Shown: in pieces, positions 11,001-21,399 of the stretch
How positions within the stretch are numbered: position 1 is the stretch's first letter
How the letters are laid out: every line of letters begins with the position of its first letter
Origin: Tipula vernalis
Taxonomy: Eukaryota; Arthropoda; Insecta; Diptera; Tipulidae
NCBI GenBank assembly: GCA_958295665.1
Contig: OY282558.1
Coordinates: forward strand, 18,165,409-18,229,408
Direction of reading: 5' to 3'
DNA length: 64,000 nucleotides
Translations under genes and position numbers: made by a program
The notes under the pieces: generated by a model
Seen by the model: only the letters and a program-made list of their open reading frames with translations
Databases searched by the model: none
What the model was told of the DNA's origin: nothing

Positions 11001-11092
11001 AAGAGCAATTTGCTGACATACTCACCAAACCATTACTGCCGGAACGATTTAAAAATCTACGACGTTCATTATTCATCAAAGCAAATGAATAA
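8030..11092 (+). CDS. Copia Pol: protease, integrase, reverse transcriptase, RNase H
   Basis: About 1,010 residues remain open without a stop. In order: aspartic protease WDSGASAHM at the very start; integrase zinc region (MWHERLGHIS, then CEACTYGKQ) and catalytic residues in HSDICGP, HIDNGKEY and YTPEQNGKADRE; the GKK..FGC..Y..VPK integrase tail; reverse transcriptase with FDIKTAFLYGDL, SLYGLKQA and the active-site YVDD; RNase H with YSDSDFANGLDTRRSTTGY and TTESEYMA. All catalytic residues I can identify are present. It is one base out of frame with gag and has no ATG of its own before the protease, so expression needs frameshifting, or this copy is defective. The frame is open upstream only to about 8024. 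Confidence 0.94.
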   Translation: MTIMNSGSWDSGASAHMTHKLEYFHTFEEIKDDTTVKLGNNQELMVKGKGTVNIQKLLSGTWHDSTFIPGLKKNLFSEGVITSKGMKIIKSGSTAEIFNDSKLVATAIKEPNNLYKLHFRTMINSEANTAHSNAVDNLKMWHERLGHISNKTLLGLVTSGSIKNIDVSNIKNFFCEACTYGKQHKLPFKTKVNRETKPGEFIHSDICGPMSTSSIQGANYFILFKDNCSGYRVIFYINHKSTEFVNLAKNRFGEHPKVLHIDNGKEYCNRDFNEYLKKTGIILETTGPYTPEQNGKADREMRTIVECARSMLYTKDLPTYLWAEAVNTAVYILNRTPNTQSPNSSPYEKWTGKKAEFDHIKTFGCDAYMHVPKELRNKLAPKSKKLMFVGYDGNSKNYRLYDTETRRIKISRNVIFNETASVVFPRQNNVQIKISEINSENNEVIPDIDEAEEINLQNEVNMEGELIKSQIEHFKPSDHNSHALRDRRNIKPPARYDLNMVEIKIPQTYEEAMASPEAEQWSKSINEELEALEKNNTWSIVTLSSGKRTIGSRWVFRLKHHPNGEISRYKSRLCAKGFAQKEGVDYNETFAPTIRFDSIRLLLAMAAQNDFEIMQFDIKTAFLYGDLQEEIYIKPPKGFEIEANKVCKLSKSLYGLKQASYCWNKKFHNFLNEFGFVQSNADKCVYRGYFNKNEKVLLELYVDDGLVIAETGEALHIVLNHLKDSFEIKFDHPDCFVGMQIERNRLERTIFIHQTSYIKNIIKRFNHDTAKPISVPADSHAHLSSSDDSEKGEIAVPYREAVGSLIFAATVSRPDISYAVGVVSRFLNKHTNSHWNAVKRIIKYLIGTSDHGILYKRTQSTFVDLVGYSDSDFANGLDTRRSTTGYIFTINNGPITWSSKRQRTVALSTTESEYMAASEATKEVIWLRQLLQDIDNPVTEPSVIFVDNQSVIRLIYNAEFHKRTKHIDVRYHFIREKLENDEINIQYKCTEEQFADILTKPLLPERFKNLRRSLFIKANE

Positions 11093-11161
11093 GAAAATAT
11101 TAAGTGAATTAGTTTTTTTTTTACTTGTTGCGATTTTTGATAGTTACTCATTTAGTGGGAG

Positions 11162-11379
11162 TGTCAAGATAGAAATAAAAATATCGCACTATCAAAACAT
11201 TAATTAGTTATGATGTTCACCAATAGGGTGGATTGAATCTTCTATTTTATTCTACTATTTTTTTTAAAAGTGGAATGACAAAACGTGTGTGCACATCATT
11301 CTATAATTATAATAATTATAATAATAATAAATATCAAATAGAAAATATTACACAACCAGGTTTAAAATATTATCCAACA
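11162..11379 (+). repeat. Right LTR of the copia element
   Basis: This 218-bp repeat is nearly identical to 6790-7009. Differences seen: a 2-bp deletion near 11280 and two substitutions close to the 3' end. It is preceded by the polypurine tract GTGGGAG. Confidence 0.93.
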
Positions 11380-11489
11380 CTATTGAGAAACCGAAATTGC
11401 GAGACAAATCAAATATCAGCTTTATTGAAACATCTGACAAGTACTACACGCACCCGCAGAGAAAATGGACCACCCTAAAAACAAATGTT

Positions 11490-12590
11490 TTTTGATACGA
11501 ATATCTTTTGAATCGCACTAGCTGGAAACTTGAAGCAATGTCGTTTTCGAATCGCTTTTACCTCGCAAAATCATTGTTAATCAATATAAATTTTTGATAG
11601 CTGTATTTCCTTCCCCAAACCACCACCTTCCCAAGAGCTTCAATAACAGCTGTCATCCTCCGTCCCATACTTTTGATAATCTGGTGGATATCGCACTGTT
11701 AGATATTTTCTTATTTCTTTACGAGCACGCTTCGGAGTAAAACCCGAGAACCAGGTAAAGTTCTGTGCGTGCTTCCATCGAAATTCCCGCACATACCATG
11801 ACTGATCCGCTTCGTAGCGTAACTTAGAAATGTTTTTGTCCATCAGGAGACCGCTAAACCAAATTTGGATACATCGGTGAATAAAACTTGACTTCAATCA
11901 AGTTCAATCCAATTTTCATGTTTCTGTGTTGTAACATAAATTCTGAACCCATTTCTTTTCTACGATCATTAAGATATGCTTCTCTTAGCTTTCGCCGTAT
12001 CGTTAGCTGTAACAATTCATTGCAGGCCTCAACAGCGGTTACAAGGCGATTTCTAGTAATTGTTGAAACTACAAAACGCTCATCTCGCACGTTTGTTACT
12101 CTTTGTCCGCCCGTACCTTATCTCCTGGTATACAACCCTGTCTCGAAAAATCGCGACGATACACGATGTAGGGTATTAGGGGAAATCCGGAACTTATTAG
12201 AGATGCGGTGGTAGCTTCTCCCATCTTCCAACAATGCCACGATTGCCTCAACACTTTTTGACTTTAGCGACATAATAAAAGCGTAACACGATTATTATTA
12301 ATTTACCGAAACATTTAAATTTCCCATGGCATTCCACATCTTCTCAGATTGTTTGACCTAGAATTTGGTTTTTGTCTCAAGTTTCCAACTATATTGCGGT
12401 TCAAAAAGTTTTCACATTTGGAAATATAATTACAAGCCATGTTGTGGGATAAGTAAAAAAGCTCAGCTACATGATTAGACAAAGTATGTATGCTGTAGTA
12501 ATATTTTCTAAAATTATTTTGAATGACCTTGAATTTAGTTTTTGTTTCATGTTTTCATCTATTGCGGTTGTATCTTAAGACAATTGTTCG
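11490..12590 (-). mobile_element. Degenerate Tc1-like transposon relic with internal inverted repeats
   Basis: Around a broken Tc1 transposase, the sequence TTGAATCGCACTAGCTGGAA (from about 11507) is inverted at 12380-12410 (GTTTCCAACTATATTGCGGTTC), and a degenerate direct copy lies at 12525-12580. Such inverted and direct repeats near both ends are the IR/DR layout of several Tc1 elements. I could not fix the outer boundaries or a TA duplication, so the edges are approximate. Confidence 0.55.
11640..12273 (-). pseudogene. Broken Tc1-like transposase, N-terminal part
   Basis: An ATG at 12273 (minus strand) opens MSLKSKSVEAIVALLEDG, then YHRISNKFRIS and ETGLYTRR, followed by an in-frame stop and then GTGGQRVTNVRDERFVVSTI. 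This matches the paired helix-turn-helix DNA-binding region of Tc1 transposases (compare DDRFMVSMVLRDR in the copy at 40400). The C-terminal half is lost or unrecognisable: 11640-11897 is open but I see no DDE motifs in it. Confidence 0.7.
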
Positions 12591-12606
12591 ATCGTTAAAA
12601 ATTAAT

Positions 12607-12709
<103 letters not shown>

Positions 12710-14256
12710 CAGTCTTGGCCAAAAATATAAAGCACCCCTATCTATTAGCATTATATATTAATATTATGTCTTTCTAAACAATGGGTGAACGAGTCATTTC
12801 ACCGAATGCGACCCTTAATTATTGAAAATCACCAATTTTTGTTTTGTTTTAGGTTCTTAACAAGAAGTTGTAGCGTCGTAAAATTTTTTTATTTTAGTTT
12901 TGTATTTGATCGTGTGCAGTATTCACATAAAGTGTTTTAAATCAAAAAGAGGTTTCGTAAGTTTTTTGAGAAAAAAAGTGTGTTTGTGATAATTATGCCT
13001 AAAGCGTGCCAACTCAGTGAAGGAATAAGGGCACAAATTGTGTTGTTGGATTCCAGGGTGTAAGCCAAATTCAAATATCCCAAAAATTAAAATGCTCTCG
13101 TGGAGCAGTTCAATCTACATTGAAAACGGTTAAAGAGACCGGGGACTATGCCTATAAACTACGCTCAGGCAGAAATCGTATCACTTCGGTAAGAGACGAT
13201 CGACAAATGTGCGAAAATCTCTCAAAAACCGAAGAAAAACATCTGCTGAGATAGCTGCAGAGCATTTAACAGAACAAGAAGTTCACATTTCGGCACGGAC
13301 AGTTAGAAGAAGGCTCCTGCAAGCTGGATTGAAAGGTTGTAAAGCAAGAAAAAAACCTTTGCTCTCACTTACCAACATAAAAAGTCGCTTGAGATGGGCT
13401 CGAGAACACAAACATTCGAATGACGTGGATTGGGCGAGAGTTGTTTGGTCAGATGAATCTACTTTTGAGGTAAATATAAAAAATAAATATTAAAAAATAA
13501 TTAGTCAAAAAAAAAATAAAAAATTGTGCTTTGTATTTTAAAAGAATTAATAGAGAAATTTATGTTAAATTTGATGGAATTCTTATAGATTTTTAGAACT
13601 CCTGGCGCAACCATCGTAAGAAGAAGAGTCGGGGAAGCATAAAATCCTGATTGTATAGTGCCTACCGTAAAGCATGGAGGGGGTAAACTGATGGTGTGGG
13701 TTTGTATGGCATCATCAGGGGTGGGAAAACTGTTGTTTTGTGGGGGTCCGATGAACAGTACCAACTATGTTACCGTCCTTGAGGCTGCATTGAATGCCTC
13801 AATTCGGCAAATCTTTGGGGAAACGGATAGTTCTTCGATAATTTATCAACAGGATAATGCCCCCTGCCATACTTCCCGCGTAACGATGAGTTGGTTTGGA
13901 AAAAAACAAATTCGAGTCATGGACTGGCCCGCCCAGTCACCAGACCTAAATCCCATTGAAAATTTGTGGTCAATTTAAAAAAAAAATCAAGGATCGCAGT
14001 ATGACTTCAAAGGAAGACCTCAAACGTGCGCTGACAGAGGAATGGAAAAATATATCGAGAAATACCTGCGAAAAATTAGTACGGTCGATGAATAAAAGAG
14101 TCCTGGCTGACATCAAAGCCAAAGGAGGACCTACAAAATACTAAAATTAATAAAATATAAAAAGTATTTCCTAAAAATATTGAGTTTTAATTTTTGTCTT
14201 CATTCGTTTTGTAGATACTGCAATTTGGGAGGGGTGCTTTATAATTTTGGCCAAGG

Positions 14257-14259
<3 letters not shown>
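12710..14259 (+). mobile_element. Tc1-like DNA transposon inside a TA microsatellite
   Basis: The 1550-bp element is bounded by TA at 12708-12709 and 14260-14261. Its ends are inverted repeats of about 29 bp: CAGTCTTGGCC... AAAGCACCCC on the left and GGGGTGCTTT... GGCCAAGGCTG on the right, differing at a few positions. It carries one transposase gene on the plus strand with a DD34E catalytic signature, broken by frameshifts and a stop. Insertion at TA is the rule for Tc1/mariner. Confidence 0.93.
12995..14144 (+). pseudogene. Tc1 transposase, frameshifted, with a probable intron
   Basis: The start MPKACQLSEGIRAQIV is at about 12995. Successive frames carry the DNA-binding domain (VSQIQISQKLKCSRGAVQST, then SARTVRRRLLQAGLKG) and the catalytic domain: first D in VVWSDEST, second D in IYQQDNAPCHTS, E in DLNPIENLW, with 34 residues between the last two (DD34E). 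Between STFE (ends 13469) and IFRTPGA (starts 13589) lie 119 bp that begin GTAAAT, end TTATAG and look like an intron. Defects: a frame loss after LLDS near 13060, another near 13210, a stop in RRRVGEA*NPD near 13640, and a frame change just after IENLW (about 13965). The C-terminus KAKGGPTKY ends at 14144. Confidence 0.88.
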
Positions 14260-14260
<1 letters not shown>

Positions 14261-14354
<94 letters not shown>

Positions 14355-14366
14355 ATATATATATAT
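14261..14366. repeat. (TA)n microsatellite, middle part
   Basis: TA repeat with one TTTA interruption near 14340. It lies between the right end of the Tc1 element and the left end of the hAT-like element. Confidence 0.95.
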
Positions 14367-17300
14367 CAGTGGCGTAGCGTCTTTGGAAGCAAGGGAAGCA
14401 CTGATTCCCTATAATTCTAACTCAAAATGCTAATATGCTTCATTATATGATCTTTAAAATTTTTATATTGGCTGGAGAGCGAACAAAATCGTTTTCTAAA
14501 AAAAAAGAAACTATTTACCCGTTCTAAATGTAAAAAACTACTTAATTGAAACGAAATTCCAAAAGGGAACTAAAATAACGTTTGATTATTTCTCTAAGAA
14601 ATATTACACTGCATAAAATTATCTTCATTTACATTAGCTTCTATTTCTTGGTATTTTCGATTGCTTTACATTCTACAAACATACAATCGTTCCTTAACAT
14701 AAAGATATCAGACAAACCTAAATGTCTGAAAACGTATACGAGTTAGTTTTTCACAACCCAGTTTGCGGACCAATAGCCAAAAGTAGGTAAATGAACAATT
14801 AACCCGACTTTTGCTCTATAGCCCTAGAAAGAGATGTCGTGTATGTGTTGTATTTATTTGTGAACGTTTTTATTAAAAATCACTGTTGAAGCCAGGTAAC
14901 TTTCGATGGTCGATATTGGTATGATCCAGAAGTTTAACCTGCGCGTTAGTTTCCAATAAAAATAAAACTTTTGATAATTCACTGTTTTGGAATTCATTCA
15001 ATTTTTTCTGTTTTTTAACATCAATCACTTGAGCGACTCAGTCACCTTAGTACATTCTCGCAGCCTTCAGGGTTTTAGTTATATCATCCGGGTATGTATT
15101 TTGGGTTAGTTTGGCTAGTTCCTTCATCACCCTTGTTGCTATGAACGGGGAAGAAGCGGTACCATAAGTTCTGTACGTACATTGGTTTTCCTAATCTTCA
15201 TCATTCAATAAAATTTGCCTGTACATCTTGACAATATCTGAACTCGTGAGAAAGGCATGTTCCCGAAACCGGAAAATTATTTCGTAAGTTACTTAATTGT
15301 ATTGTTGGTTCAACTAGGAGTTCATCATTGAGCGAAACGGTCGATCCGGTTTTGTCTGGTGGATCGAATACTAATATTAACATTGTGTTGATGCTATCTT
15401 CTTTTAAAATTCCATGATGTGGCAAAAATACACAAGTATCTTGGGTCACCCTTTCTGTCCTAATTTTCACCAAATGTCTGAGTTCAATATATTCCTGCAT
15501 GAACGATTTATATATCTTTTGATATTCCTCGCTTTTTACAAATTTTCTCTCCCTGGCGTGCAACCTGCTAATTGCTAAATTGAGCGATGTTCCTAGGGTC
15601 GGGTCGGGTTCCTCAAACGCCAACCTCACAACGAACTTCCATTGACGTCAATATTGAAATCAGTTGAATATTTTGATATTGTAGATAAAAAGAGCGGTGG
15701 TTCGAATATCACCTTGGCGTCCAACCAAACCCATCCAAATAAGGTCTATTGCACGATAATTTGACCTTTTTTTATTTTAAATCTCAATTGTGTTTGATTT
15801 ATTTGTTTCGGGATCTACTAATTCAATACCAGTCAATAGGCTTAAGTCGTTTTGGTATGGTGTTGGTGGTGGAAGTGCAGCAGTTACTTCGACGTGAAAT
15901 TATGAGTTGTAGTTGTTTATGCTGGTCATCTGGATTGATGTAATCCCCTTTGTGGAGTCTGTCCAACTTTCTCCGATACCAGACACTGAAATACGTCCAT
16001 TCAGGTTTGGCAATTTTTATCGATTCATACAGGCTTCCGAGATAAACAAGAGTTGGGCTCCAGTATCCAGCAGCACCTTGTATGTAACCCTATTTCCACA
16101 CCAATCCTTTACCCCAACCAAGGCCGTTGGTGGCATTGATTGTACTAATAAATTTGTCTTCAGATTTTCTAGAAAACACGTCCGATGCCTAGTGCGGTTA
16201 ACTTAGACTCTGTTGGATTTAAAACAATGTATGATGCTTCTTTGTACATATTTGACACCTTATTTTTGATTTATATTGATATACTGTGAGCGAGTGTCCA
16301 AGAGGCAATTAAAGCAACGCTTTGATTTCTTACTATCGCTTCTCCGCTAGTCAATCGATATATTTGCAAACTTTTTACACTGATACAAAAAATGATCGTA
16401 GGAATCGCAAACATCATATTTTACCGAAATGATTGCAAACGGTCGTAAAAGTTTACCATTAGAATTTGGACCAGTCCTTCTACTTTCTGACTTACAGTCT
16501 TGTGTACCTACTTCGCATGACTTTATTGAGTACCATAATCAAGTACCATCGCATTACTTTATTGAGTACCAGTTGCTTAGTCTCCTCCCAATGCTCGCAG
16601 CTATCTAATCTGAACTATTTATTAGTTTCCGAGGGTTAGTTCAGAAACCGTAGTAAACCGTTCAGATATTGAAACTTTTGGCGATGTATTTTCGTGGATA
16701 GTGCCCATATAAAGGTCATAATTGCCATTCTGTATATTCTCCGGTAAATGGAAGAACATTAATTTTTGTCAGTTTCACTTGTATGCTTTCAGTATTCATT
16801 GTGGTATTAAATAATGATGAATCTGTATCATTTATGCTTGCCTTTCGACTCCGTTTATTTAAACTCATATTAAATGTCTTCGAATATATGAATTCCCAAA
16901 GCTTCATCATGGCTTATAAAAAATATTTTCCGTTCCACTTCATCAACATTTTTTTAACAATTTATTAGTACGATTTTGGCGAACAGATATACCAAAAATA
17001 TCTGAACTAGGCTGTAACTGTCGAAGATATTTTGCTAATCTAGATATTTGCTCAGTAATGACGCTGTGTTCCTTCTGAAACGCGTCAAATTTTTGTTGCC
17101 TGGTAGTCATTACTTTTTTAATTTATAAGATCTGGTTTTTGGATAGTTTTGGACAAATATAAACAAAATGGAGGCACTAGCAGAAGTTTGATTTCAATGA
17201 AAGATTTCCACAAGGTGCAGCGATGGTAATTTCCAAGGTTGGCGTCGGATGGCTTGCAATTTTACTTGCTCAATAAGACCACCCAAACTTAATGGATTTA

Positions 17301-18187
17301 ACTTTATATTAGAGTTAAAATCCGCCTCGACGGAAGACTCACAGGGCATTTCCTTAAAATAAAACTCCCGGTATAGCGAATGAAAATTCGTTGCGAAACT
17401 AAATTCGGTACACTAAAAGTTTCGTTAAACTGGTAGGTGTTCTATGAAAGCAAAGTTGATTGTATTCGTTTTTTCGAGTTGCAAATATATTTTGTGTATG
17501 TGTGTAGTTTATCGAAAGTACAAAGTTGCAAAACAATTTTCGCAAAATATTTTTCACATTGTTTGTTTTTTGAGCATGCAGGAACTTGTTAGCGGAGGAT
17601 ACAATTTTTACTGATATTTTAGATGAATTTGCGGCTTCCTTTAAATCTTTATGTTTATTTTATCTTTCAATGGTTATTAGTTTTATAATTTTATAGAAAT
17701 AAATAAAAAAATATCAATGAAACTGCACACAACAGTTTTAATCTGCGAGGGTATTTGTGAATTCTATTCGAACGTTATCGAATGAATAAGATTCGATGTA
17801 TTCGAAGTACAAAGTTATTCTATAAATAAGAAACGAACGAAACTGATTCATTTCAAATAAGAATCCATTTCAAAATATCGAATCCAATTAACAAATAGCC
17901 CCCGTGGCAATATTCTGACACTTTTAGACTGTTTAGATATAATTTTTCCACAGCATATTGTGTCGATTGCTACAGTATGCTCTTGAAAAACTAATACTAA
18001 TATAGTCTAAAAAAGTCATAATAAACCAATTCTTAATTCCCATTGAAAACAAAAATTGTGTGCTCTGGTCTGCGATCCTAATTGTTGTGTTATAATTAAT
18101 CAATTGTTTTTTTAGCGAATAGGATCAAGCTCGGAAATACCTAACGTCTAGTGCTTCCCTACCTCCAAAAACCAGACTAAGCCACTG
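14367..18187. mobile_element. hAT-like element with TA microsatellite on both sides
   Basis: The left end CAGTGGCGTAGCGTC... and the right end (read inward) CAGTGGCTTAGTCTG... are imperfect inverted repeats of about 40 bp. Both contain TTTGGA and AGGGAAGCACT at matching distances. CAGTGGCG-type ends are typical of hAT elements, which make 8-bp duplications; these cannot be recognised within the flanking TA array. No hAT transposase was found. The interior holds a decayed BEL/Pao retroelement, so this looks like a non-autonomous or gutted copy that was itself a target. Confidence 0.65.
14830..17110 (-). pseudogene. Decayed BEL/Pao gag-pol, nested in the hAT-like element
   Basis: On the minus strand the gag starts at ATG 17110 (MTTRQQKFDAFQKEHS). 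It is followed by INVLPFTGEYTEWQL (16710-16790), a form of the gag motif usually written LPxFxGxxxEWxxF. Protease-like pieces lie at about 16050-15900, where the segment VLLDTGAQLLFISEA can be read. Reverse transcriptase pieces follow: ARERKFVKSEEYQKIYKSFM and VFLPHHGILKED (15201-15629), then YGTASSPFIATRVMKELAKL (about 15100-15160). Numerous stops and frameshifts break it. Integrase is missing, so the 3' part is deleted. Confidence 0.8.
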
Positions 18188-18304
<117 letters not shown>

Positions 18305-18829
18305 TTAGAGATTTAGAAAATTGTTTGTCTAACACTCAGATTTCAGTTTCGTAACTTTTTGATTTTAAGCAAGCAAAGTCATCAAACTTTATTGAAGACT
18401 GTTTTAAAATGGTTATATGTTTAGGAGATAAATAATAAACTGCTTTTTATAATTTTTACTAAAAAGTTTACTACAACTTTCTTCCCTGCTGCAACCAGCG
18501 CAAGCAAACTTTAAAAAATTGGCAGTGTAACTGTAATTTCTGAACTAAACTTAGAACATTAAATAGAGTTTGTATACTGTTCTTTTAAAACATTCAAACT
18601 CGTTCTATGTGTTCTGTGTATTGTTAAGATCCTTCAGTCAATAGTGAAAATTTTATTGTCGAATTTCATGACACCGAATGATTCAGATTAAAACAAACTT
18701 TTCATTGTATACATTAAAATCAAAAACATCACAAATTTCAAAGTAATTTGGTTGTTCTTTCGTTTTGCTTAAGAAAAGATAGGAAATTCATAATATTTTT
18801 AATTTATTCCTTTGTAATCTCTCATAATT

Positions 18830-20170
18830 CTAGGCTAGTGTCAAGTTTTTCACAAATTTCCACACATTTCAAAAGTTATCCTGTTTTAGGAATAGTGTAG
18901 GACACATAAAAATGTAGCATGATAATTTGTATGTAAAGGAAAATTGAACTTAGTCAAATGACCGGTGTAAATCTTTTTACAAATTTTTCGATTTCAAAAG
19001 TGTAGCTACATAAATTATTACAAATTGCTACAGGATTTAAAAGTAGCTACCTCAATTACCAAATAATAAAAGTGTAGTTATACAATTAAACAAATAGTGT
19101 AGGAACACATTTTATATTTAATTTAATGTAACACTGTAGGAAGCTCTATATACCTAAGTTTTCCAATTAGAAGTTGCTTTTAAATTAAATATCCACGGTT
19201 TCAAATGTTTACAAATTATTGTTCTGCAATTATCCGGAAATTTCAAATGTGTAGCTGTCATCAATCGTCAATTCAACAAATATTGTTGTAGGAGTCAAAA
19301 CAATGTAGCATGATAATTTGTAGGTTTAATTTAATTAAAACAAAATTAAAAACTCTATACTAAACTTGGTGTGAATTTAACAAATAGTATAGTAATACAC
19401 TAAAAAATGTAGCATGATTTACTTAAGTTTTAAATTAAAAATTGTATTGAGCCAAATGGACCAGTGTGAGATATTACACAAATTTTAAAAGTGTAGCAAC
19501 ATAAATTATTTTTTCAAAAATTTCCACAGATATCAAAGGTCTAACTACACCAATTAACAAGTAAAAAAGTTCAGTTACCCAATTTAACAAATAATGTAGT
19601 AGCAAAACCCTCTTAACTTTACTTTAAATTTAAAGTTAAACAAAACTCAAATGGAGCAGTGTGGATTGTTTCGCAAAAGTGTTACAAGTAAAAGTGTAAC
19701 TAGTCCAAATATTTCTAAAATACACAAACTGTTTTTTCTCGAATTAGCATATAAGAAAAGTGTAGTTACACAATTTAACACGTGGTGCAGCAGAATAAAA
19801 AAAGACGTGGTTTCATAATTTTTATAGAAATTACTAGGCAAAGAGAAGATTATTTGTTGTAAGAACAATATTGGCCAAAATGATTTTTTAACATAAATGT
19901 ATTTAATTTTCAAAGAAAACGCCCTAATTCAGCACACCAAGATTTACTTAGTCAGATTTAAAAACTTTTCAAAATTTAAAAAATTATTAATGCGAAACCA
20001 AATCTTTTTTGTTTTAAAAAGTTCAACTTTTAATTTAAAAGTTAAGTAAAGAGCTTTTGTAGAATTATTAAGCTACATTTTGTGTGTACTGCTATGCTTT
20101 TGATTGAATTATTTTACTATATTTTTTTATTTAATAATTTGTGTAGCTACACTTTTGAAATTTGTTGAAA
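18830..20170. repeat. Degenerate repeats marked by AAAGTGTAGCTAC
   Basis: The short motif AAAAGTGTAG(C/T)(T/A)AC, often followed by AATTAACAAATA, occurs about ten times at irregular spacing (near 18998, 19066, 19247, 19490, 19700, 19758), and inverted near 20140. No gene is visible. It looks like an old tandem array or a decayed element. Confidence 0.5.
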
Positions 20171-21380
20171 ACTTCACACAGGTGCCAAACCCAAAAGTTT
20201 CTTATAGCGCAATACTAGTTACAGTGATTGAATCACCGTATCAGCCTTGGTTGCTATCCAATTGTTATGAACATGATTATGTAACATTTTTACTCGGCAG
20301 TTCCCAGTTGTTAACCTATTTTTACCAGATTTTGAGAACGCTTATTTAATATAATGTGTAAAGAGATCGCTTGAAATTTCATAAAATTTAAAAAATGTAA
20401 TTTGAGATTTTCTTAATAAACTTCAGATGTTTTGAAACGAAACCAAAGTTAATTCTTAGATTTTATTTTATGTACGATCTTTAAAGAGTTTCTATTACTT
20501 GAAAAATTCTAAAATGGCTAGAAACAATATTAATAGAAAATACTGTATTTTATAAGGGGAATATCCTATTTTTTCAAAAGATCCCAATAATTAGAGGTCC
20601 ATTTGTTTTCCGCGTAACTTACATAATAGAATTGGATTCTCGGAATTTATTCGTTTAAAACATTAAATTTAATCCTTCAGCCGAGAATTTTTTTGTGGGG
20701 TAAAAAAAAGCTTCACGCTTTTACCTATAATGAACTATGAGTCAATAGATTTCTGTTTTTCAATAGAAAAAGTGCCATTTAATGCTATCTCCGGAAATAA
20801 TTAATTGTTTATATTTCTGGAGGTTAAAGTCAATCCATGATCATTTTAGATTTTCAAATGGCCGGTTGTTAACTCCACTGCGTGAATAGCTGCGTTGCGA
20901 CGTGTAGCAGTTACAACGAATTAAATGCGGACCGGCCAAATTCTGACAAAAGTTTTCCATTCATATTGAGATTTCGACAGTCCCAGAGTCCAGGTTTGAC
21001 AAATACTGTAAATCTTTCCTCACCAACGTCCAAAATATATGGAAACCATAATAAAAGCTCTCCTTCGCTTTCCAATAATTTAGTTAAGGTTGTGACTGAA
21101 TAATTTCGCAACTGGTTTTGCTTTCCTACCTACCCCATTTGGGGTAGATAAAACAAGATAAAAAAAAACACTAAAAGCTGGCGAGGTCTCATATGGCTAA
21201 CAGTACCGTTGCAATTTGATGCTACTACTCTCATATTAGGAACTAACATAAAATTCTTGGAGATAGAAAATTTGAAATTATATTGGTCAATTCATTGCTG
21301 AAATGGTGACGAGTTTTCTCTGACAGTTGGCGCACCTTACCGTTATGTAAGTATCCCCTTATCTGATGCAGTCCCTTGGT
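20170..21380. other. Unassigned AT-rich stretch
   Basis: A slightly GC-richer island at 20870-21110 is open on both strands for about 65 codons. I recognise no domain in either reading. The rest is AT-rich and featureless. Confidence 0.35.
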
Positions 21381-21399
21381 TCAACACACTGGTAATTCA

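Larger units (their letters stand above)
6790..11379 (+). mobile_element. Ty1/copia LTR retrotransposon, nearly complete
   Basis: Two LTRs (6790-7009 and 11162-11379) begin TG and end CA and enclose gag and pol. The exact 5-bp duplication CTATT flanks the element at 6785-6789 and 11380-11384. A primer site GGTTATGGGCCCAG follows the left LTR directly; its sequence is like that of Drosophila copia, which primes from an internal fragment of initiator tRNA-Met. A purine-rich tract GTGGGAG precedes the right LTR. The order protease, integrase, reverse transcriptase, RNase H is that of Ty1/copia. The LTRs differ by only two substitutions and one 2-bp indel, so insertion was recent. The only visible defect is a frame change between gag and pol. 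Confidence 0.95.

Noticed and set aside
15690..15720. GGTTCGAATA as a tRNA or SINE B box
   Set aside because: No A box at the right distance and no tRNA-like arms. It lies within the decayed BEL element.
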